NCBI GenBank assembly: GCA_934504345.1
Contig: CAKSVR010000031.1
Location: 1-27,183, forward strand
DNA: 27,183 nucleotides
Reading direction: 5' to 3'
DNA from: an uncultured Agathobaculum sp.
GTDB lineage: Bacteria; Bacillota; Clostridia; Oscillospirales; Butyricicoccaceae
A model generated the notes under the pieces. The model saw nothing but the letters and a program-made list of their open reading frames with translations. It was not told the DNA's origin and did not search any database. Both the position numbers and the translations under genes were made by a program. Positions 1-5,779 of the stretch are shown here, one piece after another. The number at the start of each line of letters is the position of its first letter. Position 1 is the first letter of the stretch.

Positions 1-602
1 CCATGCGCCTGTACGAAATGTTCATCGGTGACTTTGAAAAGGCTGCACCGTGGAGCCCGAAGTCCATCAAGGGCTGCCGCCGCTTCCTTGAGCGCGTCTG
101 GTCGCTGGCTGAAAAGGTGCAGGACGGCGACACCTACTCTGCACAGCACGAGGTTCTGATGAACCGCACCATCAAAAAGGTGGGCGAGGATGCAGACAAC
201 CTCAAGGCCAACACGGCTATCGCGGCGCTGATGACCATGCTCAACGAATTCTACGACAAGGGCGTGAACAAGGCTGAGTACGAGACGTTCCTTGCGCTGC
301 TGAATCCGTTCGCACCGCACATCACCGAGGAGCTGTGGCAGCAGCTCGGCGAGGATGGGCTGCTCTCCGTAGCGCCGTGGCCGACTTATGACGAGGCCAA
401 GACGGTTGAGAGCACGGTCGAGCTGGCCGTACAGGTAAACGGCAAGCTGAAGTGCACCATCAAGCTGGCAGCCGATGCCGACAAGCAGACTGCTATCGAC
501 ACCGCACTGGCCGAGGAAAAGGTGCAGCACGCCATCGAGGGCAAGCAGATCGTCAAGCAGATCGTTGTTCCGGGCAAGATCGTAAACCTTGTCGTAAAGT
601 AA
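1..602 (+). CDS. leuS: Leucyl-tRNA synthetase, C-terminal part (5' end outside window)
   Basis: Partial gene, cut by the window edge; about 199 C-terminal residues are visible. LeuRS charges tRNA-Leu in the cytoplasm. The visible part is the class Ia anticodon-binding helical domain. It carries the family signature LLNPFAPHITEELW about residues 99-112 of the fragment. The small C-terminal tRNA-elbow-binding domain follows (VQVNGKLKCTIKL onward), ending in IVVPGKIVNLVVK, a typical bacterial LeuRS terminus. The catalytic HIGH and KMSKS motifs lie upstream and cannot be seen. The stop is TAA at 600-602. No U-tract hairpin follows closely, and the next gene has its own promoter 60 nt downstream. 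Identification is firm; completeness of the gene cannot be judged. Confidence 0.95.
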   Translation, partial: MRLYEMFIGDFEKAAPWSPKSIKGCRRFLERVWSLAEKVQDGDTYSAQHEVLMNRTIKKVGEDADNLKANTAIAALMTMLNEFYDKGVNKAEYETFLALLNPFAPHITEELWQQLGEDGLLSVAPWPTYDEAKTVESTVELAVQVNGKLKCTIKLAADADKQTAIDTALAEEKVQHAIEGKQIVKQIVVPGKIVNLVVK

Positions 603-661
603 GAGGAATACACGAATTTTCGCGCATCGCAGAAAAAATCGAAAACTGCGGGAAAAAGTAG

Positions 662-690
662 TTGACAGCGGCGCGAAAATCCGATATAAT
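662..690 (+). promoter_or_regulatory. Consensus SigA promoter of rpsU
   Basis: TTGACA at 662-667 and TATAAT at 685-690 with a 17-bp spacer, a perfect match to the vegetative consensus. Transcription should start near 697, giving a leader of about 75 nt before rpsU. Confidence 0.93.
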
Positions 691-696
691 ATCCTT

Positions 697-771
697 ACGG
701 TTTTGTGTAAAGCGATACACGGCCGTGCTAAGCGATCCCCCAGAGGGGAACGTGCGGAGGGAGGGAAAACT
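697..771 (+). promoter_or_regulatory. Structured rpsU leader
   Basis: The predicted leader holds two small hairpins. GTGT (709-712) can pair with ACAC further on, and TCCCC/GGGGA closes a CAGA loop just before the ribosome-binding site GGAGGGAGGG at 756-765. CCG upstream can also pair with the CGG of that site. This could modulate ribosome access, but no ligand or protein target can be named. Confidence 0.35.
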
Positions 772-954
772 GTGTCGGAGATCCGCATCAAGGAAAATGA
801 GTCTATTGACAGCGCGCTGCGTCGCTTCAAGCGTTCGTGCGCCAAGGCGGGTACGCTTTCCGAGCTCCGCAAGCGTGAGCATTATGAAAGCCCGAGCGTA
901 AAGCGCCGCAAGAAGTCTGAGGCTGCACGCGCAAAGAAGAAGAAGTTCCGCTAA
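772..954 (+). CDS. rpsU: 30S ribosomal protein S21
   Basis: Encodes 60 residues, the usual length of bacterial S21, a small-subunit protein near the anti-Shine-Dalgarno end of 16S rRNA that helps initiation. The sequence shows the family pattern: an N-terminal strand (SEIRIKENESIDSALRRFKR), a central Cys-containing helix (SCAKAGTLSELRKREHYESP) and a very basic tail (KKSEAARAKKKKFR). I chose the GTG start at 772 because S21 begins at this point. The strong site GGAGGGAGGG also lies 6 nt upstream, and earlier starts would add unrelated residues. It is monocistronic: its own promoter at 662-690 and a terminator at 967-1001. A yqeY gene, a common Firmicute neighbour of rpsU, does not follow here. 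Confidence 0.96.
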   Translation: MSEIRIKENESIDSALRRFKRSCAKAGTLSELRKREHYESPSVKRRKKSEAARAKKKKFR

Positions 955-966
955 AATAGAATTTCC

Positions 967-1001
967 AAAGAGCAGATGTTTGTACGTCTGCTCTTTTCTT
1001 T
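967..1001 (+). terminator. Intrinsic terminator of rpsU
   Basis: A 13-bp stem (967-979 with 984-996, one G-U pair) closes a TTGT loop and runs into a T-rich tail (TTTTCTTTTTATTTTT). Confidence 0.93.
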
Positions 1002-1049
1002 TTATTTTTGCGTAAAACGGGTGAGTTTCTTTCGCGGAAGCCGCTTTCC

Positions 1050-1149
1050 GGTGCACACGAGGCGCGGGAGCGCTTCGCCGTGACTGGGCGGCAGCCCGTT
1101 TTTCTGCACCCTTTACATGGTGCACACGAGTTGCGGAGCAATACGCCGT
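1050..1149 (+). repeat. Pair of imperfect ~32-bp direct repeats
   Basis: GGTGCACACGAG occurs at 1050-1061 and again at 1119-1130. Each copy is followed after two variable bases by GCGG(G)AGC, four variable bases and CGCCGT. The copies are 69 bp apart and separated by a short GGGC/GCCC hairpin with a T5 tract (1086-1103). Confidence 0.6.
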
Positions 1150-1211
1150 TGCCGGGCTGGGGAGTTGCGCCGTCTGCGGACGGCGGGAACGGGCCGCACG
1201 CGCGGCGGGCG

Positions 1212-1252
1212 CACAAGAGGGATGGACACCTACGGTTTCCACCCCTCTTGTG
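1212..1252 (-). repeat. Hairpin element, copy 1 (loop octamer CCTACGGT)
   Basis: CACAAGAGGG (1212-1221) pairs with CCCTCTTGTG (1243-1252), extended inside by TGGA/TCCA. The loop carries CCTACGGT (1229-1236), the reverse complement of the octamer in copies 2 and 3. The order CCTACGGT, 7 nt, CCTCTTG matches the other copies read on the opposite strand. Confidence 0.6.
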
Positions 1253-1570
1253 AATCTCCCCGTTTCCCTTTGGGCAACCTCGGAGCGACGGAACGTTCCG
1301 TTCCTACTCAGAGGTGGGACCGAAAAAAGGAACGACAGTACCGTTACCACCCAATAGGCTCGGCTTAACGCCGACCATTCCTTTCACGGCTGCGCTCAAG
1401 CCGTTAGAGCTCTGCTACACCCAGTTACGCAAAACTCGTGCAATCTGCCGTGATAACGCCGCAGCAGCGCGAAAAACGGAAGCCGATACCGTTCCTTTAT
1501 GCGAGTTACCTATGAAGTAGGGCCGTCAGGCCCGTTCGCGAGGCTGCCTAAAAGGGCGGAAGATGGAGTC

Positions 1571-1613
1571 CCAAGAGGATAGAAACCACCGTAGGGGGTG
1601 TCTATCCTTTTGG
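1571..1613 (+). repeat. Hairpin element, copy 2 (loop octamer ACCGTAGG)
   Basis: A 13-bp stem (1571-1583 with 1601-1613, one G-U pair) has a short inner CACC/GGTG helix. CAAGAGG (1572-1578) is followed after 9 nt by ACCGTAGG (1588-1595). It lies about 100 nt upstream of the LOG gene. Only four T follow the stem before GG, so it is not a convincing terminator. Confidence 0.6.
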
Positions 1614-1712
1614 CCCCGCGCGGGAGCGTTTTCCCAAACGGATACACAAATCAAAATTTCCGGCAATTTTGCCGACCTAATCGCATATATTGATATAACG
1701 GAGGACAAAACC

Positions 1713-2243
1713 ATGAACATAACTGTATATCTGGGTGCCAATGAAGGCCGTGAGCCTGCGCTCAAGACCGCCGTGCGCGAGCTCGGCACATGGATTGGCG
1801 AGCATGGCCACACGCTGATCTACGGCGGCTCCAAGGTCGGCCTGATGGGCGCGGTCGCGGAGAGCACGCTGGCTGCCGGCGGCAAAGTCATCGGCGTGGA
1901 GCCGCGCTTTTTCGTCGAGCAGGAATTGCAGCTCGACGGCCTGACCGAGCTTATCGTCACCGAGGACATGACCGACCGCAAGACCAGAATGATCGAGCTG
2001 GGCGATGCGTTCATCGCGTTCCCGGGCGGCACGGGCACGCTCGAGGAGATCGCTGAGGTGATGAGCAAGCTGGCGCTGGATCAGCTGGATGCGCCGTGCA
2101 TTTTCTATAACCTGAACGGCTACTACGATCACATGAAGGCGCTGCTCGAGCACATGATCGACATGGAGCTGTCTGCCGCCGAGCGGCAGAAGAAGATCTA
2201 TTTCGCGGATACGCTGGAGGAAGTCACGGCACTGCTCAAGTGA
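1713..2243 (+). CDS. LOG family nucleotide 5'-monophosphate phosphoribohydrolase
   Basis: 176 residues, the usual length for this Rossmann-fold family (TIGR00730). Plant and bacterial LOG proteins hydrolyse the N-glycosidic bond of adenine-type nucleoside monophosphates, releasing the base and ribose 5-phosphate; many bacterial members have an unknown physiological substrate. Visible motifs are the N-terminal strand and glycine turn (TVYLGANEG), GGSKVGLMG at residues 38-46, the conserved DRKTRM at 88-93 (family form xRKxxM) and PGGTGTLEE at 104-112, which holds the catalytic glutamate region. The start ATG 1713 has ACGGAGGA 8 nt upstream; an in-frame extension from 1563 would add unrelated residues read from the hairpin block. 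It appears monocistronic, with no clear terminator before the RNA gene downstream. Confident on family, not on substrate. Confidence 0.88.
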   Translation: MNITVYLGANEGREPALKTAVRELGTWIGEHGHTLIYGGSKVGLMGAVAESTLAAGGKVIGVEPRFFVEQELQLDGLTELIVTEDMTDRKTRMIELGDAFIAFPGGTGTLEEIAEVMSKLALDQLDAPCIFYNLNGYYDHMKALLEHMIDMELSAAERQKKIYFADTLEEVTALLK

Positions 2244-2314
2244 TTTTAACGCTCGGCCGCAATTTTCAATTTGGCAACGGTATGTTTACGGTTTCTTCAA
2301 ATTTTCTACATACT

Positions 2315-2343
2315 TTGGACATGAGATTCCGGTATCCTATAAT
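2315..2343 (+). promoter_or_regulatory. Strong SigA promoter of an RNA gene
   Basis: TTGGAC at 2315-2320 and TATAAT at 2338-2343 with a 17-bp spacer. The predicted start is near 2350. No open reading frame with a ribosome-binding site follows, which points to an RNA product. Confidence 0.85.
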
Positions 2344-2349
2344 CACAGC

Positions 2350-2575
2350 AAGGGAACAACCGGTTGAGAGAGCAAAAGCTCCTCACCACCCTTTTGGAAA
2401 TAGATTCTTCATAGGAAATCTTTTCTCCGACTGCTTTTGCAGTCAAACTTCTTAAATCTGTTCGGCCCTGTGGGACGGAATACCGCGCAGGCTCCCGGAC
2501 AGTCCAAAAACAAGAGGTGCGAGTCACCCATTTGATACAACGCGCTTTCGGCAGGAACCGGAGGCGCGCATTTTT
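2350..2575 (+). ncRNA. Structured non-coding RNA, about 225 nt, family not identified
   Basis: Bounded by a near-consensus promoter (2315-2343) and an intrinsic terminator (2541-2575), with no credible coding sequence between. Foldable elements in order: a 5' stem AAGGG/CCCTT (2350-2354 with 2389-2393) enclosing GGT-GAG-GAGC/GCTC-CTC-ACC around an AAAA loop (2362-2387); AGATT/AATCT (2402-2421); GACTGC-TTTT-GCAGTC (2429-2444); a long irregular helix from CTGTTCGG (2458-2465) with CCGGACAG (2495-2502), continued by CCTGTG/CGCAGG and CGG/CCG around an AATA loop; a GGTG/CACC hairpin near 2516-2528; then the terminator. The chain of separate hairpins does not look like the single long helix of 6S RNA, and hallmark sequences of tmRNA, RNase P, SRP RNA or T-box leaders are absent. 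The raiA motif RNA, of similar length and host range, is a candidate I cannot test. The following topoisomerase operon has its own promoter, so this is probably trans-acting rather than a leader. Confidence 0.7.
2541..2575 (+). terminator. Intrinsic terminator of the RNA gene
   Basis: CGCGCTTTCGG (2541-2551) pairs with CCGGAGGCGCG (2558-2568), with G-U pairs, around a CAGGAA loop, followed by CA and T5 (2571-2575). Confidence 0.85.
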
Positions 2576-2670
2576 GTGTTCCGCGAAAAATCATAACGGA
2601 AGCCATCGAAAGCGGAGCCTGTCTGCTTTTTGTCTGCATAGAAATCACGAACAGTTGTTCGGGCAAAAGG

Positions 2671-2699
2671 TTGACAGAAAACCGAAAATGGTTTATACT
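2671..2699 (+). promoter_or_regulatory. Promoter of the topoisomerase operon
   Basis: TTGACA at 2671-2676 and TATACT at 2694-2699, spacer 17 bp. The predicted start near 2706 gives a leader of about 47 nt before the B-subunit gene. Confidence 0.9.
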
Positions 2700-2752
2700 G
2701 TTTTGGTTACAGAAATCAAGAAAAACTTCGGAAATTGGGAGTTAAAGCATAT

Positions 2753-4747
2753 ATGAGCAAAGCAAAGCCGGCTTACGGCAACGAAAGTATCTCCTCGCTG
2801 AAGGGCGCGGACCGTGTTCGACTGCGCCCGGGCGTTATCTTCGGCTCGGACGGTCTGGAGGGCTGCGAACACGCGGTGTTCGAAATTTTGTCCAACTCGA
2901 TCGACGAGGCGCGTGAGGGCTACGGCAGCGAGATCATCACCACCCGCTATGCGGACGGCTCGATAGAAGTGGCTGACCGCGGCCGCGGCATCCCGGTCGA
3001 ATGGAACGAAAATGAGCAGCGCTACAACTGGGAGCTCGTGTTCTGCGAGCTGTACGCAGGCGGCAAATACAAGAACGACACCGGCGAGAACTACGAGTTC
3101 TCACTCGGCCTCAACGGCCTCGGCACCTGCGCGACACAGTATTCCTCGGAGTACATGGATGTCACCATCGTCCGTGACGGCTTCGAGTACGGTCTGCACT
3201 TTGAAAAGGGCGAGAACAAGACCGGCACTAAGGAGGGCTTCACCAAGAAGCCGACCAATGCGCGAAAGACCGGCACGACCATCCGCTGGAAGCCCGATCT
3301 CGAGGTATTCACGGATATCAACATCCCTGTGGACTACTATCTGGATACGCTCAAGCGGCAGGCCGTCGTCAACAGCCATATCAAGTTCGTGCTGAAAAAT
3401 CAGGTGGGCGGCAAGTTCGAAACCACCGAATTTCTCTATCAGAACGGCATCGTGGACTATGTGACCGAGCTGGCGGGCGAAAATCCGCTGACCTCGGTGC
3501 AGTTCATCGAGGGCGAACGCCGCGGCCGCGACCGCGCCGACAAGGCCGAGTACAAGGCCAAGCTGTCGTGCGCGTTCTGCTTCTCCTCGGCGGTGTCGCG
3601 CATCGAGTATTACCACAACTCCTCGTGGCTGGAGCACGGCGGCTCGCCGGACAAGGCGGTGCGCTCGGCGTTCGTTTCCGCTATCGACGGCTACCTGAAA
3701 TCCAAGAACAAGTACAACAAGAGCGAGAGCAAGGTGACGTATCAGGACGTTTTCGACAGCCTCGTGCTCGTCACCAACTGCTTCTCGACCCAGACCTCCT
3801 ACGAGAACCAGACCAAAAAGGCCATCACCAACAAGTTCATTCAGGAGGCGATGACCGAGTTCCTCCGCGAGGCGCTGAACATCTACTTTATCGAGAATCC
3901 CGCCGAGGCGGACAAGATTGCCGAGCAGATACTCATCAACAAGCGCAGCCGCGAACAGGCGGAAAAGGCGCGTCTGAACATCAAAAAGAAGCTCTCCGGC
4001 AACATCGACCTGGCAAACCGCGTGCAGAAGTTCGTGGACTGCCGCACCAAGGATGCCTCCCGCCGTGAGCTGTATATCGTCGAGGGCGATTCCGCGCTCG
4101 GCTCGGTAAAACAGGGCCGCGACAGCGAATTTCAGGCCATCATGCCGGTGCGCGGCAAGATCCTCAACTGCCTGAAGGCGGATTACGACAAGATATTCAA
4201 GAACGACATCATCACCGATCTGCTGAAGGTGCTCGGCTGCGGTGTCGAGGTGCGCGGCAAGGCCGCCAAGGACCTGTCTGCGTTCGACCTCGAGAGCCTG
4301 CGCTGGCACCGCATCATCATCTGCACGGATGCCGATGTGGACGGTTTCCAGATCCGCACGCTCATCCTGACCATGCTGTACCGTCTGGTGCCGACCCTCA
4401 TCGAGCTGGGCTATGTATACATCGCGGAGTCCCCGCTGTATGAGATCACCTATCGCGACAAGAGCTATTTTGCGTTCGATGAGAGCGAAAAGGCCGCTAT
4501 CCTCAAAAAACTGGAGGGCAAAAAGCTGCTCATCCAGCGCTCCAAGGGCCTCGGCGAGAATCAGGCCGACATGATGTGGGAAACCACCATGAACCCGGAA
4601 ACCCGCCGCCTCATCCGCATCACGCCGGACGATGCCGCCGCCACCAGCGAGATGTTCGACCTGCTGCTGGGCGACAATCTGGCCGGCCGCAAGGAATACA
4701 TCGCGGAGAACGGCGCGGATTACCTCGAGCTGGCGGATATTTCGTAA
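2753..4747 (+). CDS. parE: Type IIA DNA topoisomerase B subunit, diverged (ParE/GyrB-like)
   Basis: 664 residues. The ATPase subunit of a type IIA topoisomerase, which with the A subunit passes one DNA duplex through another to relax or decatenate the chromosome. The GHKL ATPase domain is N-terminal: the Glu/Asn box EILSNSIDEA at residues 44-53 (catalytic Glu44), DRGRGIPV around 75-82 and the ATP-lid glycine loop LGLNGLGT around 118-125. The transducer domain follows. Toprim carries IVEGDSALGS (Glu444) and DADVDG (Asp526, 528, 530), and the QGRDSEFQAIMPVRGKILN block is nearly canonical. Several signatures deviate from housekeeping GyrB/ParE, for example VRLRPGVIFG where VRKRPGMYIG is usual. 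This suggests the second, diverged topoisomerase pair known from many Clostridia; the symbol is therefore tentative. Start ATG 2753 follows a TTGGGAG site. It heads a three-gene operon. Confidence 0.85.
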   Translation: MSKAKPAYGNESISSLKGADRVRLRPGVIFGSDGLEGCEHAVFEILSNSIDEAREGYGSEIITTRYADGSIEVADRGRGIPVEWNENEQRYNWELVFCELYAGGKYKNDTGENYEFSLGLNGLGTCATQYSSEYMDVTIVRDGFEYGLHFEKGENKTGTKEGFTKKPTNARKTGTTIRWKPDLEVFTDINIPVDYYLDTLKRQAVVNSHIKFVLKNQVGGKFETTEFLYQNGIVDYVTELAGENPLTSVQFIEGERRGRDRADKAEYKAKLSCAFCFSSAVSRIEYYHNSSWLEHGGSPDKAVRSAFVSAIDGYLKSKNKYNKSESKVTYQDVFDSLVLVTNCFSTQTSYENQTKKAITNKFIQEAMTEFLREALNIYFIENPAEADKIAEQILINKRSREQAEKARLNIKKKLSGNIDLANRVQKFVDCRTKDASRRELYIVEGDSALGSVKQGRDSEFQAIMPVRGKILNCLKADYDKIFKNDIITDLLKVLGCGVEVRGKAAKDLSAFDLESLRWHRIIICTDADVDGFQIRTLILTMLYRLVPTLIELGYVYIAESPLYEITYRDKSYFAFDESEKAAILKKLEGKKLLIQRSKGLGENQADMMWETTMNPETRRLIRITPDDAAATSEMFDLLLGDNLAGRKEYIAENGADYLELADIS

Positions 4748-4765
4748 ACAGCGGGAGGAGAGCCT

Positions 4766-5779
4766 ATGAGAGCGCGGCAGTTGGACGGACTGCGGGCCGC
4801 AGCGGCGCTTGCAGTCGTCCTGATACACGTTTCGGCCGGGCGCACGAGCGCGGTCGGCATATTGTGCAACCAGCTTGCCCGGTTTGCAGTCCCGCTGTTC
4901 ATCATGATCTCCGGCTTCGGACACATGAGCTCGGAACTGCGCGGTGCGGGCGCACCGCATTCCGCCGCGCAGACGGCGGCCCGGCGGCTGGCGCGCATCC
5001 TGCCGCCGTATCTTGTCTGGTCGGGCATCTATCTGGCGGTCGAGGCCGTGTTCGGCCGGCCGCACCCGCATCCGGTGCGGGATATTCTGACCGGAAACAG
5101 CTATGTACACCTGTATTATATGTTTATTTTGGCGCAGCTCGTGGTGCTGAGCGTGCCGCTCTGCCGGGCGGTGATGCGGCACCCGCGCGTAACGCTGCCG
5201 GTCTGCGCGGCGGCTACGTTCGGGATGGAGCTCGTGCTCTGGAAGCTCGCCGGAGGACTGTGGCAGTGGCATTTTCCCATTGCGCCCATCTGCCTGTTCG
5301 TGAGCTGGCTGCTGTACTACGCGGGCGGCGCATGGCTGGCAAAGAGTGGCCTGAGCGCGCATTTCCGGCTGCGGTATGCGCTGCCGCTGTGGTGCGCTGC
5401 GGCGGTGCTCGTGCTGAAAGCCGCGAAGCGCTCGGCTGCGGCGGCGGGCATCGTGCTGCGCCCGGACCTTACCGTTTACACGCTGCTGACATGGGCTGTG
5501 CTGTGGGCACTCGCCGGCAGGCGCGAGGAGCTGCCCGCGCCCGTGCGGTTCATCGCGCGGCATTCGTTCGGCCTGTATCTGTCGCACCCGCTGGTCCTGC
5601 GCCTGTGGAACGAATGGACGACCCGGCAGGCACACGTTACCTATCTGCGGATGTGGCAGATGTTTGCGCTGGCCTTTATCGGCGGACTGGCGATCTCGGT
5701 CGCGCTGTCCGTTCTGCCGTTCGGAAAATGGCTCGGCGGCGCAGAAAATAGAAAGAATATCCTGCAAAGGAGAGCATGA
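4766..5779 (+). CDS. Acyltransferase-3 family integral membrane protein
   Basis: 337 residues, polytopic (about ten hydrophobic segments), matching the acyltransferase 3 family (PF01757, OafA/WecH type), which moves acetyl or other acyl groups onto cell-surface sugars or lipids. The family R-X10-H motif is present in the first membrane segment: Arg10 in LDGLRAA and His21 in LIHVSAG. RFAVPLFIMISGF near residues 40-52 and HSFGLYLSHPLVL near 265-277 are also typical. Start ATG 4766 has GGGAGGAG 6 nt upstream. It sits between the two topoisomerase subunit genes; its TGA overlaps the ATG of the A subunit (ATGA, 5776-5779), implying translational coupling. The acceptor cannot be predicted, and no functional link to topoisomerase is evident, so the placement is odd. 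Confidence 0.85.
   Translation: MRARQLDGLRAAAALAVVLIHVSAGRTSAVGILCNQLARFAVPLFIMISGFGHMSSELRGAGAPHSAAQTAARRLARILPPYLVWSGIYLAVEAVFGRPHPHPVRDILTGNSYVHLYYMFILAQLVVLSVPLCRAVMRHPRVTLPVCAAATFGMELVLWKLAGGLWQWHFPIAPICLFVSWLLYYAGGAWLAKSGLSAHFRLRYALPLWCAAAVLVLKAAKRSAAAAGIVLRPDLTVYTLLTWAVLWALAGRREELPAPVRFIARHSFGLYLSHPLVLRLWNEWTTRQAHVTYLRMWQMFALAFIGGLAISVALSVLPFGKWLGGAENRKNILQRRA

Larger units (their letters stand above)
1010..1690. other. Gene-free, hairpin- and repeat-rich intergenic block
   Basis: About 700 nt with no credible gene between rpsU and the LOG gene. Reading frames here lack ribosome-binding sites and recognisable domains. What it does hold: two imperfect direct repeats (1050-1149), several hairpins (for example TGCACC/GGTGCA at 1105-1124, and ACGGCT/AGCCGT near 1385-1403) and two large hairpins in opposite orientation (1212-1252 and 1571-1613) sharing a loop octamer. 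The composition suggests accumulated small repeats rather than one RNA gene. Nothing resembling tmRNA, RNase P RNA or SRP RNA was found by eye. Confidence 0.6.

Noticed and set aside
553..1350. 265-codon minus-strand frame across rpsU and the spacer
   Set aside because: It overlaps rpsU and its terminator, has no domain and is explained by GC-rich sequence.
1373..1385. 13-base match GACCATTCCTTTC with 27116-27128
   Set aside because: A 13-base match is expected by chance a few times in 27 kb; the flanks do not align.
1314..1520. 68-codon frame in the spacer downstream of rpsU
   Set aside because: No ribosome-binding site, no recognisable domain, and it lies in a repeat- and hairpin-rich non-coding block.
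2350..2752. T-box or other riboswitch leader of the topoisomerase operon
   Set aside because: TACCGCG and GAGAGAGC recall T-box motifs, but the GGTGGNACCGCG core is missing, a terminator and then a separate promoter precede the operon, and topoisomerase genes are not T-box targets.
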